In this document: piece after piece, positions 12,629-24,570 of the stretch
How the letters are laid out: each line of letters opens with the position of its first letter
How positions within the stretch are numbered: position 1 is the first letter of the stretch
NCBI GenBank assembly: GCA_017893485.1
Contig: CM030364.1
Location: forward strand, 203,976,827-204,040,826
Direction: 5' to 3'
Length of the DNA: 64,000 bases
From: Hemerocallis citrina
Taxonomy: Eukaryota > Streptophyta > Magnoliopsida > Asparagales > Asphodelaceae
Notes under the pieces: generated by a model
Database searches by the model: none
What the model was told of the DNA's origin: nothing
What the model saw: the letters and a program-made list of their open reading frames with translations, nothing else
Made by a program: the position numbers and the translations under genes

Positions 12629-14372
12629 ATGGCTACAAGGGAAAAGGAAAGGCGACAACTGTCAGGCGACAAGCCAAGCCTCTTCCTCCACGTCCCCCTC
12701 ATACGAAGGACCCCCTTCCTACTCCCTAGCATGATCAACATCCTCAATCGGATCAGTCACCCCAGCCGAACAGCCCCCTCAACAACCTACTCAGCTTCCA
12801 TCCAAAAAGGTTGCACCGAAGGGCTCCAGAAGAGGTCATCCCAAAAAGCACTGTGTGCGGCGTGTGAGAGTTGTCTACACATCGACTCCCTCTACGGTGT
12901 CCTATATTGCACCCCAGGTACAACGAGACCTTCGTCAAATCACACTCACATAGTAGCAGGGGTCTGACCTCCGAAACTGCATGAATGAACGACGAGTCCA
13001 AGACGAGGTCCCCCGCCCAGACCGCCAGGAAAGTAAGAGGAGCCCCTCTCCTTGAAGAGAAAGGTCCAAACCTAGGGGTGAAGAAACCTCCCTCTCTTAG
13101 GAGACAAAGGACTCCTCCCCCTCGCGGGAGAAGAAGCTTAACTCTAATAAGCCGATCAGTCTCTAGGAGAAACAAGGAAGAAGAAGCACCCATCATACGG
13201 ACAAAATTCCAAAACTTCAAGACCAGGCCGTCCCTGGTAGAATCCAACGAACTAGCATTCACTGCTCTATTTCTTCATGAAAGGAGGAGTCCCGCGGGTC
13301 TACTGGATTCAGGGAGCAAGGCAACGCCATCTTTCAGCGCCTCTAAGAGATTGAGGTCCATATAGCATTGATGAAGCAAGAAGAGGGACAACATGATAGA
13401 ACATATCGCCCCATTCAACCTCCCCTTCTCCAGGACAATTCTTAAGGCTTGTCTCGGCAAACTTCACGATCCCAACTTTTGAGTTATATAATGGAAAGAT
13501 CGACCTAGTAGAACACCTGAGAGTTTCAAAACCCTCATTATGATCCGTCAGGCCTTCGACTCTCTTCTCTATAAGAAGTTTCCAGCAACTCTAAAGGGAT
13601 CGGCACGGGAGTGGTTCTCTCGTTTCTTTCCGGGGTCCATCTTCTCCTTTGATCAACTTGAGGAGCTATTCTTCACACACTTCGTAACCAGCTATAAGAT
13701 AGAGAAAACAAGCACCTCCTTACTTAACTTGAAACAAAGGGACGGGAAATCTCTCAAGAGTTATATTTGGTATTTCACAACTGAGTCTCGATCCATTCCC
13801 TCACTCGACTCAGCCATAGCTACGGCTGCTTTCAGGTACAATGTAACCCACATACACCTCAAAGCTTCTCATGTCAAGAGACCTCCTAAGGACTTCTCAA
13901 ACATCCTACGAAGGGTTGAGAAGTACAACATAGTAGAAGATGCTATTCATTCACAAGAATAGAAGAGGTCCTCATCCTGGAACAAATGCAAGAATACCAA
14001 CAAAGAGGATCCAAGATGTCCCAGAAGGATGCCTCGGGTCAGTGTCGCCCTCCTCCAGCATCTCATTTCAAGAAGTTTACTTCCCTCAATGTTAGCATCT
14101 CGGCAGTCCTCATGAAAGTAGAGAATAATTGGCTTCTCCGTCCTCTTAAGATGAGCTCCTCATGCAGGAAAAGGGACAAGAACAAATGGTGCAAATTTCA
14201 CAAGGACCATGGACATCTCACTAATGATTGTCGAGCCTTCAAGGAGGAGCTCGGTGCTCTGATACAACGTGGCTACCTCTCCAATACCCAAAGGAACGAC
14301 ATCGAATATCCTCCAGTCCCAGGAGCTAACAAATGCCCAGAAAAGCCTTCCGAGTCCCATGACTGGGGGTGA
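12629..14372 (+). pseudogene. Degenerate gag of Tat-lineage Ty3/gypsy retrotransposon
   Basis: A Met at 12629 opens a frame beginning MATREKERRQ. The capsid-like retrotransposon gag domain is read at 13540-13962, with LYKKFPATLKGSAREWFSRF and LNLKQRDGKSLKSYI, typical of the Tat clade. A zinc-knuckle-like CKFHKDHGHLTNDC follows at about 14190-14235. The coding parts lie in different frames separated by stops, so the gene is dead. It is followed directly by degenerate pol. Confidence 0.8.
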
Positions 14373-14479
14373 ATGGCCGTCTTCGACTCCATCCACGGAG
14401 AACCTATGAGTGGAGAGTCTAACTCCTCCAGGAAAGCCTTTCTTCGAGAAGTGAACTCAGTACACTACATCCCCCCTCC

Positions 14480-15400
14480 CAAGAGCTATGGGATTCTAAT
14501 AACATTCTCCGACAAGGATCTCGAAGGTGTTCGAACACCTTATTGTGACGCGCTTGTAATCATCATCTACATGGAAAACCATGATAGATTTTTCTTTTAT
14601 TGTTTGGTCAAATTCATACTATTCTGACCTGTAGGTATTTGAACCACAACTCAAATATCGTGGATAACATTTTTAGGTTTCTTATTCTTAATATGAAAAG
14701 TCCCCCATGGATTCGAAAGAAGTAAATGAAGAACAGGAAGAAAACTAAATAAAGTATTTCTAGCGGATGAGCTTCTCCCAATTATGTATGGTAATAGACT
14801 CAATCGCCCGAGAATCCTTATTTTTGTTGCGTCCTAGTAGATAATGGCAACTAGGTGGACATCCTTTTTCTGCTGGATGTCTTCGAGGGTCTCAAGCTCT
14901 CACGAGACTTCTCAAACCCGTCGGGTACACTATCCATCGATTCTCATGAGTCGCAGTTCAGATTAATGGAATAGCCATCCTTGATGTGACTGTGGGGAAA
15001 GCTCCAGCCACTCATACAGAAGCACTTGATTTCAAGATTTTCAACGTGAAGGTCACTTATAACCCCATTTTCGGTAGCCCGAGGCTAGCAACCTTTCACG
15101 CAGTTGCCTCAGCCTTCCACATGAAGATGAAGTTTCCCATATCAGCATGGGTAGGATAAGTTAAGGGGAGCCAAGAAGTTGCTCATTCGTGTTACACCAC
15201 TACAACGGGGTGCTTGGTCCTCCCCCTTGATTCCATGGAAATCCCTTTCTCTGAAGAAGATCAAACCCAATATTTTCGGGTAAGCAAGGCTCTCCCCCAC
15301 CAAGTCAAAAAGCAACTCGTTGCTTGCATTTTTGAGAAATGTTCGCTTGGACAACGTCTAACATGCCAAGCATCTCCGAAGATCTAACCATGCACCATTT
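14480..15400 (+). pseudogene. Degenerate protease region of the Tat element
   Basis: At about 14827-14880 the frame reads VLVDNGN, stop, VDILF, which resembles the aspartic protease active-site motif of Tat elements (VDxGSSADILF) with a nonsense change. Surrounding frames are short and interrupted. The position between gag and reverse transcriptase agrees with this reading. Confidence 0.6.
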
Positions 15401-16074
15401 GAGTGTGAACCTGAATTTCAAGTCCGTCCAGCATAAGCACCGTAAGTTTACCTTCACAGATAGTAAACTACAAAGGAGGAAATTAAGAAGCTCCTAGCTG
15501 CCCACTTCATTCAAGAAGTTAGCTACCCCGAGTGGCTAGCGAATGTGGTGTTGGTAAAGAAAGTCAATGACAAATGGAGAAACTGCATAGACTTCACAAA
15601 CCTCAACATGGCGTGTCAAAAGACTCATTTCCTTTACCTAGCATAGATGCCTTGATCGGCGCCACCTCCGATCATGAGCTCTTAAGTTTCATGGACGCCT
15701 TCTCGGGATACAACTAGATTCGAATGTTTTTGCTAGACATTTCGAACATGTCCTTCATCACTGACCAAGGACTCTATTGCTACCGGGTCATTCCCTTCGG
15801 GTTGAAGCACGCTGGAGCCACATACCAACGGTTGGTGAACCAAATCTTCAAGGATCAAATTGGCAGAAACAGGGAAGTCTATGTGGATGACATGCTCGTC
15901 AAGAGACTCATGAAAGAAGACCATGTGCCCGATCTCCAAGAAGCATCTGATGTACTACGTAGGCATAACATGAGACCGAATCCCTCGAAATGTGCCTTCG
16001 GGGTCTCATCGGGAAAGTTCTTAGGATTCATGGTTAGCCAGAGAGGAATCGAAGCCAACCCTGAAAAATTCTGA
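15400..16074 (+). pseudogene. Degenerate reverse transcriptase of the Tat element
   Basis: The best-preserved part is 15724-16074. It reads FITDQGLYCYRVIPFGLKHA, then GATYQRLVNQIF and the catalytic VYVDDMLVK, and ends in SGKFLGFMVSQRGIEANPEK. This is the RT palm/thumb signature of the Tat lineage. Upstream (15400-15720) the fingers are still recognisable but broken by several stops and frameshifts. The enzyme would copy element RNA into DNA in cytoplasmic particles; here it cannot be made. Confidence 0.85.
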
Positions 16075-16689
16075 GCCACTTGACATGTCTCCCGCGTCTA
16101 TCATCAAAAAAGTTCAGAAGCTCACAAGACACCATGCCGCTATTGGACACTTCCTCTCCAAATCTGGGGAGAAGTGCCTTCCATTATTCAAATCTCTGTA
16201 AGGAATAAAATTTTTTTAGTGGGAAGAAGAACAACAGGCAGCTTTTAAGCGTCTCAAGGCACAACTCGTCAATCTCCCACTCCTGAGCAAGCCCAAGCCG
16301 GGAGAGGTTTTCTACCTCAATCCCTTAGTGCCGTCTTGGTAAAAGAAGAAGATAGAGTTCAGAAGACGATCAATTATGTAAGCAAGGTACTTCATGATGT
16401 CGTGCTACAATACTCTAAAATGGAGAAGATGACTTAGGCCCTGGTTACGGCCGCCCGAAAGCTCCGCCCCTATTTCCAAGCACACTGCATCTGGGTCCTT
16501 ACCGATCAACTACTTAAACAAGTAGACCATGAGACGGAAAGCTCTGGGTAAATCATGAAGTGGTGTATTGAGTTAAGTCAACATGATATCACCTATCGGC
16601 TAAGGATGTATCATTTAAAGCATTATCCCTGATCCCCTCGAGGACCCTCCCCCCCTCCCCCCCCCCCCCCCCCCCACACACACTTTGGA

Positions 16690-17060
16690 ACATTTATATT
16701 GATGGGTCCTCCTACCTCGAAGGGAGCGGGGCCGAAGTCATTTTGGCTCGATCTCGAAGAGTTCACTCATCAGTACTCGTTACGCCTCAACTTTTCAGCC
16801 TCCAACAACGATGCTGAATATAAAAAACTCATTGCCAGACTTCTCTTAGCATGAAAAGCAGGGGCACGAAGAGTGAGGGTGTTTAGCGACTCCCAACTAG
16901 TAGTGAATTAAATCCAAGGTGACTATGAAGCCAGAGATAACCGCATGGTCAAATATTTGGCCTATGTGAAGAAGCTTCTATCCACATTCAAAGAAGCCAA
17001 AGTCACTTGCATCTCACACGAGGAAAAAAAGGGCAGGCATATGCCTTATCTAAGTTAGCA
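16690..17060 (+). pseudogene. Degenerate RNase H of the Tat element
   Basis: The frame reads YIDGSSYLEGSGAEVILA near 16700 and later VRVFSDSQLVVN, stop, IQGDYEARDNRMVKYLAYVK near 16880-16970. This is the extra RNase H-type domain seen in Tat elements. A poly-C/CA run (about 16650-16685) lies just before it. In-frame stops show decay. Confidence 0.75.
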
Positions 17061-18300
17061 TCCTCATCATTCGATGAACTTGACCACACTGTGCTCATTG
17101 ATGTCCTGCTCAAGCCAAGCATCAAAGAGGAAGCACTGGAGCTCATGTTCGTCACCCCCCAAACACCCAGAGATTATTGGATAAAACCCTTGATTGACTT
17201 CCTCGACAAGGGAGTCCTCCCAGCGGATCCTAGAGAAGCAAGAAAGACCCGGTTGAGGGTTGCGAGATATACACTTGTCGAAGTGATCCTCTACCAGCAT
17301 TCCGACACCTAGGTTGAAGGCTGGCCATACTTGCGATGCCTCTCCCCTGAAGAGGCAGATTATGCTCAGGGAGGTACATGAAGGAATATGTGGCAGCCAC
17401 CTAGATTCAAGGTCCCTCGAATGAAAAGTTCTTAACCATAGATAATATTGGCCCACTATCCTTAGCGACGCCCATACATATGTCCACCTATGCATCCCTT
17501 GCTAGAAGTATTGCTCCATTAAGTAGGTGTCCCATGCCAACCACAGGTCCATGTCAAGCCCCATCCCCTTCGCTATATGGGGAATGGACTTACTTGGACC
17601 GCTTCTTCCCGCTACTGGACATCAGAACTTCATAGTGATAGTCCTCGACTACTTCACAAAGTGGATCGAGGCGGAACCACTAGCTTCCATCATAGATAAA
17701 AAATTTTAGCAATTTTTCTGGAAGAACATAGTCTGCCGGTTCTGGATCCCCCGAACGCTAGTCACCATAATGGAACACAATTCACCTGCACCGATCTATG
17801 GGTGGAATGATGCGTCTCCTCTATCTCTCACCCCTAAACCAATGGTCAAGCAGATAATGCTAATCGAAAAATTCTGTACGGCTTCAAGAAGAGACTTGAT
17901 GAAGCTCCTAAGGGAACGTGGATCGAAGAGCCCCCAAGTGTGCTCTGGTTCTGTAAAACCACAAAAAGATACCAACATGAGAATCTCCATTCAATCTTAC
18001 CTTCGGCACGGAAGCGCTCATCCGTTTGAAGTTAGATTACCTTTCCCTTTTTGTCTTTCCTTCAATGAAGACCAGAACTCAAATGACTTATGGGGCAATC
18101 TTGATCTCATTGAAGAAACACGAGAGAAGTCTGCCCAGCGAAGACATATCTATTAGTAGAGGGTGGAGAAGTTCTACAACAAGAGGGTTCGCTTGGCCAG
18201 CCTCAAAGAGAGGGACCACATCCTTTGAAAGCTCGAAATACCCGACCCATGCAAGAAGGAAAAGCTTGCTCGAAACTGGGTAGGACCATACAAGGTCTCA
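17061..18300 (+). pseudogene. Degenerate integrase of the Tat element
   Basis: Recognisable pieces are DYWIKPLIDFLDKGVLP (about 17175), a pre-integrase linker, and the core phrase IWGMDLLGPLLPATG with YFTKWIEAEPLA (17527-17709), which contains the first catalytic Asp. The later catalytic region and C-terminus (17770-18290) are scattered over several frames. A GT-repeat followed by a run of 13 G lies at about 18341-18374. The enzyme would insert the element DNA into the chromosome; this copy is inactive. Confidence 0.78.
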
Positions 18301-18660
18301 CAATTGGTCTGCCTAGGAGCTTACCAACTTGAATACGTCTCTGTGTGTGTGCGTGTGTGTGTGGGGGGGGGGGGGATATACTAAGGATTTGGAATGCAAA
18401 TCACCTGTACAATGAGATCGCGTAACGCCCTCCTTTAGAAGCAGGTTTTGAATTTGTAATAAGACAGACAATTATAAAGACCAAAACATGTAATAAAGGC
18501 TAGCGATCAAAGCAAATTTTAAAGTTTATTTTTCAAATAAAAACTTGGTATTTTATTCTGCAAAAATCTTGTACAACTCTTTGGATGCAAACGATGAGTC
18601 AAACGCTCAGCTCTCTCCCAAGAAACACCAAAGACTCACTACGCTTCCCAAATAACAAGT

Positions 18661-19400
18661 TTGGAGTCCAAACTCATGGCTCGGAGTTGCTTTAGCAACT
18701 TGCAACCAAGCAAGATCAGGGCTCAACTCGCCAATCGATCTGCTCCCAAAACTCGTTTGCAAGCCGTTTGGAGTCCATACATGTGGCTCAAAGTTGCTTT
18801 AGCACTTGAAATCAAGCAAGTTCAGAGCTCAACTTTTCATTCGACCTACTCCTAAAACACTAAATGGACAAGTTTGGAGTCACTCGTGGCTCGGAGTTGT
18901 ACTAGCAACTACAACCAATCAAGCTTGAGACTCAACCCGCCACTTGATCTGCTCCAAAAACTCGTTGGCAACCCATCCAGAGTCCATACCCATGGCTCGG
19001 AGTTTCTCAAGCAATTGGCAACCAAGCAAGCTCGGGGCTCAACTCCCCACTCGATCTTCTCCTAAAACACTAGATGGACAAGTTCGAAGTACATACCCAT
19101 GGCTTGGAGTTGTTGTAGCAACTTGCAACCAAGCAAGTTCAGAGCTCAACTTGTCATTCGACTTACACCTAAAACACTAAATGGACAATTTTGAGTCCAT
19201 ACCTGTGGTTTGGAGTTGCTCTAGCAACTTGCAAAAAAGAAAAATAGCCGAACTCGCCATTCAGTCCACTTCAGAAACTTTTTAACTCTTTAAAAACAAC
19301 TTGTTCAGAGTCCATACTCATGGCACGCAATTGCTCTAGCAATGTGTAAACAATCAAGTTAAAAGCTCAACTTGCCATTCGAAATAAACTCTCACAAGTC
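18661..19400 (+). repeat. About seven tandem copies of a 105-bp unit in the Tat 3' region
   Basis: Units begin near 18661, 18768, 18874, 18977, 19083, 19189 and 19306. Each has a phrase like GAGTCCATACCCATGGCTCG, then GAGTTGCTCTAGCAACTTGC, AACCAAGCAAG, and CTCAACTCGCCATTCGA. Tandem spacers between pol and the 3' LTR are common in Tat elements. Open frames across this array come from the repeat and are not genes. Confidence 0.85.
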
Positions 19401-20303
19401 GTTGGATACCTTAAAATTGCAAGTGTGGATTCCAGCCCCTTCAAAGTGCTACTTTCTTAACTTGCCACAACAAGAACACAAGGGTACGTTCCTAAGTCTA
19501 TTACTGACAAGATTGAGAAGGAAGATGACATAGCACAATTCCTCTTCGAGGAGGGATTAACAGCGCAACCTTCATCACCTTTGGCGACCCGACTAAAATA
19601 ATGCGGTGTCATGATTTGTGTTGCAAGGAGAATGGGTAAAGTAAAAGACAGACGAATGGCTTGCAATTGGCTTTTTTGAAATTTTTTTTTTTTTTGTGGA
19701 AGATCTATCTCGTGTCTGTTATTGGAAAGTCCCATTATCTTTTTCTTGTGGGAAGGGCTTATTAGCGCCTAGCTTAAACAGGAGAGCCTGAGCCATCCTG
19801 CATCTCTTCCTCGGTAAGTGGACCCTGGAAGCTGGGGCCGGTCCAACTCTCTACTACAATTGCCCCATCTACTCTAAGACAATGAGCTACAACTCAAAGG
19901 GGAGAGACCATACTAGAATACTTAGAAGATTTTCTATGTCACATCAACATCTCATTACAAGTCCAACAAGTTGCACCGAATGAAAAGATTAAAAAGTTTA
20001 CAAGTCTCCCTCAGAGTCATTTCTACTCCCTCGAGGTAAGGGGATATGCCGCTTGAGGGACACTCATAGCTTATAGATCCCTCATACCACGGAAGAACCG
20101 TCTTGATTTCTTAAATGATCCGACAGAAGTACTAGACCGGCTGATTGAGTCTGAGCCGCGCGACCACGTGTCGCCTCCTCAATTGAAGCAACACTTGATG
20201 AACTTGCCACCCCACTTTGGGCATCGCCTAGATTCCTCGAGGACCCTTGTAGACGTAAGGCCAGTTCATGGAATGACCTCCATTGAGATATCTCATCGCG
20301 ACA
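19401..20303. other. Non-coding spacer of the Tat element
   Basis: No domain, element end or RNA gene was recognised between the tandem repeats and the antisense ORF. It is most likely untranslated Tat sequence. Confidence 0.5.
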
Positions 20304-22993
20304 TCAAGAGGTGCTCCTGGTCCCGGTCCCCTCAAGTAGTCTCTTCAGTCGATGGATCTCCACCTTTTGCTTAACAAGCCTCTCATTGAGTTGGGCCTCC
20401 TTGACCCTAATCTTCCAACGAATTGTACAAGTTCGAACCAAACAGTCTGGAAGAGCTTCGCTTGGATGTTCGAGGACAATCTCCTTCAGTTGAGTGACCT
20501 CCAAGCTCTTCTCAAGAACCACATTCCTTAACTAATCTCTCTTGGTTGTAGCCGAATGTAAGTAATGGCGAATGGATTAATCTCTGAGTCCTCTTCGACT
20601 TTCGCCCGCACGAGAGGGACACCTCCACCGTGCAAACCTACCTCCACTCCAAGAGGTGGTGTCTCACTCAATCCGTCACTAAGACACTTATCCCTAATGT
20701 TCCTCTTGGTCAACACCTTCTTCAGATGTGCAAGCTTTACTTTTGTTCAGTATAGTTTCTCTCGCAAATGAGTAAGCCCAAGCTCCGCCACTCGCACCCT
20801 TATATGAAGGCTGTATATAACGATCTGCCAAAAAATAGAGTAGGTAGTTACAACAACACATGCAACGATCACTACAAGAATAAGAAAACTCAACCGTACC
20901 AAACCAATCCACTACAAGGAAATTCTACCAAAAAGAGAACAGTATCATGCACCAAAAGGAATTTTTCATCCAAAGCAAAGGGAAGATACATCAAGCAGTG
21001 GTCAGTCCGCAATTAGGCATGGATAAAAAAACAAAAAAAAGCACTAGAGGATGAAGAGGAGTCAGGGATCCATTCGGTCGATGGAACCACATGAGAGGGA
21101 GTCTCCTCTTTTGCTTCAGCTCCTCCTGCAACTCCCAAACTCTCCACACCAACGGTAGTAGGCTTCGCGACCATCTCGTCTCCTTCCTCTTCCTCAACAT
21201 CCGCACCCCAAACAATCGATACCCATCATTGTCAAAATCAGGGACTCACTCTCTGACATCCAGAATGGATCTAGCATAAGCCTTCTCTATGTTGACAACA
21301 ATGAACTCCTCGGCATCGGACTTTGAATGCGCCACTGCATCCTCTCTCTCTCGTTTGCCGCCAAATCCTTCTTCTTATTCAAGCCTCCGCCAGCTGGACA
21401 ATCTGAGCAGCATGAACTTTCTTCCAAAGTTGTGTGTATCCAACGCCTCCACATTTTCCCGGCCGGCTGCAGCCTTCCACTCCTTCTCCTCCTCCGGCAC
21501 TTGTTTCAACAAGTGACTAAAGTGGCAAGTGATCTGCGAAAAAAAAGGACCTTAACACTTATAAAAGGCTGTGAGGATGAAAAAAACTATGGAAAACAAC
21601 ACGATACATACAAACATAACCGCTCAGAAGATCTCCAAAGCAGAATCCTTGACATACCCCACAGCCAATGCTCTCCTATCCTACAGGGTCGGGAGGTGTT
21701 GAATCGCCTGCATACAACTCACCAAATCTCCGAGAAAGGCATCGTGTCTCCTGACCTTCCAGTCTGGGACGAAGGTTTTCTAGACATCATTGGCAAGAAC
21801 AGACTCGGCCTCCGTAGTAAGAGGATGGGGTTCAATCGCAAGTGCCATAGCCACAGAGAAACCCCCCATCGCAGGGGTAGTCGAAGAAGCGGGAGGATAT
21901 CCTATGGCTACTCTTGGGGTAGTATCCGCAGAGCTCTTGGCAGTCTTGGCTGGCACAGGTCCAACCATTTTCCTCTTCTTATCTTCAAGGGTCTTGCCGC
22001 TCAGCTCCGAATGCTTCTTCACAATAGCATCAAAGTCCATACCGGCTGCCTCTACAAAGGAAAGCATAAAACATTAAAACACAAAAAATAATAAACTTAA
22101 GTGTCCAAATTAAGAAATAACTAAAAGCAAGAGCGTATTAGGGTCAATTGGGCTTAGACCCCCCTTGAAGATGACCTCCCTCCACTTCAAGGCTGGGCGC
22201 CCCCAAGAGAGCATCATGCATGCTCTCCACCTCGGGACTCAACCTGGGATCCGCCTTCACCCTCTTCGGAACGTTCTCCCGCCAAGTAGTAGGGATAATC
22301 CATGGATCAGAACTACACATAATGAAGAATTTATCCTTCCAAAACTTGATCGACTCGAGATTATCAATCAACTTCATACCTGGTCAAGGAGTGAGATAGT
22401 ACCTGAACTCCACTTTTTTCTTCTGGTGGAGCTTGTACATCGCCCTCCACACACTCAACCTCAGCTCAAATCCGACCGCCTAACACTGCAACATGAAGCC
22501 GTTCACATGTCTCCACATATTTGGCATGTACTGGACGAGGCTCAAAGTTTACCACTTTAAAACCTCTCTAACAAATGGATCTGGGGAGAGATGGAGTCCA
22601 GCATGAAAAGCATCAAATGTGAAGAAACACAACTTACGAGAGACCAGTGAGTAGGTTTGAACACTAGGGACAGACAACATCAGATCAAACTCATTCAGAA
22701 GCATATAAGATAATACCAAGATCGTCCTCTGTAAGGTACATAGAGATACTTTTCGCCACAGAGATCTCGCGGTAATTGGGCTCCTTGTATCGAATACCAT
22801 ACTTTATAACATCTGTTACATCTGAAGGGTACTGGCAAACATAGGAGAGATCTGAAAATGGAGAGAAGTATCTCCCAAACTTGCTAGGCCTCCTATCTTC
22901 CTCTAAAATGGTCTCTGATACGAACGAAGATGACCCATCCAACCCCTTCCTTTTATCTTCTCTAGTAGAGCGAGGAGCAGACAGTTGCTCCAC
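20304..22993 (-). pseudogene. Degenerate antisense ORF (aORF) of the Tat element, putative gypsy-type transposon domain
   Basis: On the minus strand, opposite to gag-pol, several frames together resemble the 'putative gypsy type transposon' family (Pfam PF04195-like) that Tat elements encode between pol and the 3' LTR. From the N-terminus: an acidic/basic leader (22993-22691), FHAGLHLSPDPFVREVLKW (about 22549-22610), a region with FWKDKFFIMCSS and WREN (22144-22377), a KKRKM basic patch (21780-22067), and a C-terminal coiled-coil-like stretch with VEIHRLKRLLEG (20304-20522). Stops and frameshifts separate the pieces. The function of such aORFs is unknown. Confidence 0.7.
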
Positions 22994-23003
22994 ACCATGT
23001 GTA

Positions 23004-23335
23004 ACTCCTTGATTTATCTATATGTATTTTATTATGTAAATCTTGTATTTCATTTATCAGACCATTTTTCTCTTCTATTTTGGACTCTTTATCATGCGCC
23101 GTAACTATTTGATTCTTGTTAAAACCCAAATATTTTCTGAAGAATTCTAAATTTTTGTGATTATTCAATTTGAGTTTAAATTCAAACTCGAATTCTGATT
23201 AATCCTAACCATAACTCCCTAAACCTAATTATATCTCCTAACTCACAGCCACCTCCCCAACCTCTTTTTACAGCATTAAGCCACTTCCATTTATTTCTCC
23301 CCTCATCACCCCCTATTGCCTATATATTTATCACC

Positions 23336-23416
<81 letters not shown>
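23004..23416 (+). other. LTR-like or promoter-like stretch with TATA box and AT/AG microsatellite
   Basis: It starts TGTAACTCC, like the LTR families further on, and has a TATA-like CCTATATATTTATC near 23317-23332. A run of AT repeats (23341-23367) and about 24 AG repeats (23369-23416) follow. No matching end with TSD was found, so it may be a truncated LTR. It abuts the end of the Tat aORF, which has no 3' LTR. Confidence 0.4.
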
Positions 23417-23419
<3 letters not shown>

Positions 23420-23521
23420 TCTTTCGTTGCAAACGGGTCTGTGTGCACTGGCCCGTGCGAACGGAGATCTGGGCCGTTGGATCTTTGATCCAGTGGCCCA
23501 CATATTTTTTTCTAAAATTCA

Positions 23522-23607
23522 GCCTTAACCCATTCTTGAAAACGACGGGTTAAGGCAAATTTAAAAAAAAATGCCTTAACCCGTCGTTTCCAAGAACGGG
23601 TTAAGGC
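23522..23607. repeat. Inverted pair of hairpins upstream of the PMD gene
   Basis: Two palindromic units lie 16 bases apart. Hairpin 1 (23522-23556) has arms GCCTTAACCC and GGGTTAAGGC. Hairpin 2 (23573-23607) is nearly its reverse complement. The same arrangement with the core TTAACCCGT...ACGGGTTAA recurs many times at 60.7-63.4 kb, which ties the two flanks of the PMD unit together. Confidence 0.85.
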
Positions 23608-23999
23608 ACTCTTAAATTTTTTAGATCTGTATACAGATCATCTTCTTCAACCGAACTCTCCCCACTCTCTACCTCGTTTCTTCACCGAACCCAAACCCAA
23701 GAAAATCCTAACCCTAATCAAAACACAAACCTATCCTCCTCCTCCGTTTGCTCCTCCTCATCCGTCCGCTCCTCATCCTCTTCTATTCTCATAGAATCTC
23801 TCTCTCTCCTAATATCTACTCCAAACATTGAAATCCAACTCTCTCATCCCATCTTCGAAAGCAAATCAAAACCTTAGTTCGGCCACAACACCTTCATTGG
23901 CTAAATTCGGATGTATTTTGTAAGGTATTGACTAATTCTTTACCTTAGTAGTTTTATTTGTGTTGATTTTTCAATTTTTCTATACTAAATTATTTAGAA

Positions 24000-24235
24000 A
24001 GTGGCCAAAAAATTCTTCGCCTTAGTAATTTGTAGATGTAGAATTGGGAAGACTTTTAATATATTCAAGTGTCCAAAATTTTTCTTTGCCTTGGTAATTT
24101 GTAGAACTCGAATTGGGAAAACTTTTAATATATTGAAGTACCCAAAAAAGTCTACATTTAGGAATAATATATTCAAGTGCCCAAAGACTTAAAAAATTTG
24201 TAGATGTAGAATTCTTTGCCTTAGTAATTTAGTTT
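24000..24235. repeat. Short tandem repeat (about 77-bp unit) in the PMD upstream region
   Basis: The phrase TTTGCCTTAGTAATTTGTAG plus a GAATTGGGAA(A/G)AC and TTTTAATATATT stretch repeats two to three times. The repeat lies in what looks like an intron or leader of the PMD gene; the preceding stretch (23640-23930) is a pyrimidine-rich 5'-UTR-like segment with a donor-like GTAAGG near 23920. Confidence 0.65.
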
Positions 24236-24332
24236 TGTTTGTGTTGTTTTTTCACGTTCGATATATACGAAATTAGTTAGAAAGCTTTTAGTGCGGTTAT
24301 GCTTGAAATCCCTGCAAACAACCTTCAAAAAA

Positions 24333-24570
24333 TACGAAACTTTGCGAGTACGTTGGTCTCACGTAGCACAAGCCACCCTAATTTGTAGAAGTGAGTTTTG
24401 ACTTACGGTTCGAGAGATACGGCCGCGTATCGCTTTTAGTTGAAAAAAAAAACCAAATAAAGCGGTACACCGCCGTATCTCATAAATCGTGACTCGAAAC
24501 TCGCTTCTACAAGTTGGGGTAGCTTGTGTTACATGAATTCGACCAAGTTACAAAGTTTTATAAATTAGTT
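24333..24570. repeat. Long imperfect foldback (about 100-bp arms)
   Basis: The left arm (about 24333-24447) contains GCACAAGCCACCCTAATTTG and GAGATACGGCCGCGTATCGC. Its reverse complement, with roughly a quarter of positions changed, forms the right arm (about 24465-24570), which contains GCGGTACACCGCCGTATCTC. The loop is A-rich and about 18 bases long. A transcript would fold into one long stem just before the PMD coding region. It could be a small foldback element or a small-RNA precursor; no TSD was identified. Confidence 0.75.

Noticed and set aside
20768..22091. Plus-strand frames of up to 254 codons
   Set aside because: They are on the strand opposite the Tat aORF pieces, have no recognisable domain and run through its coding blocks.
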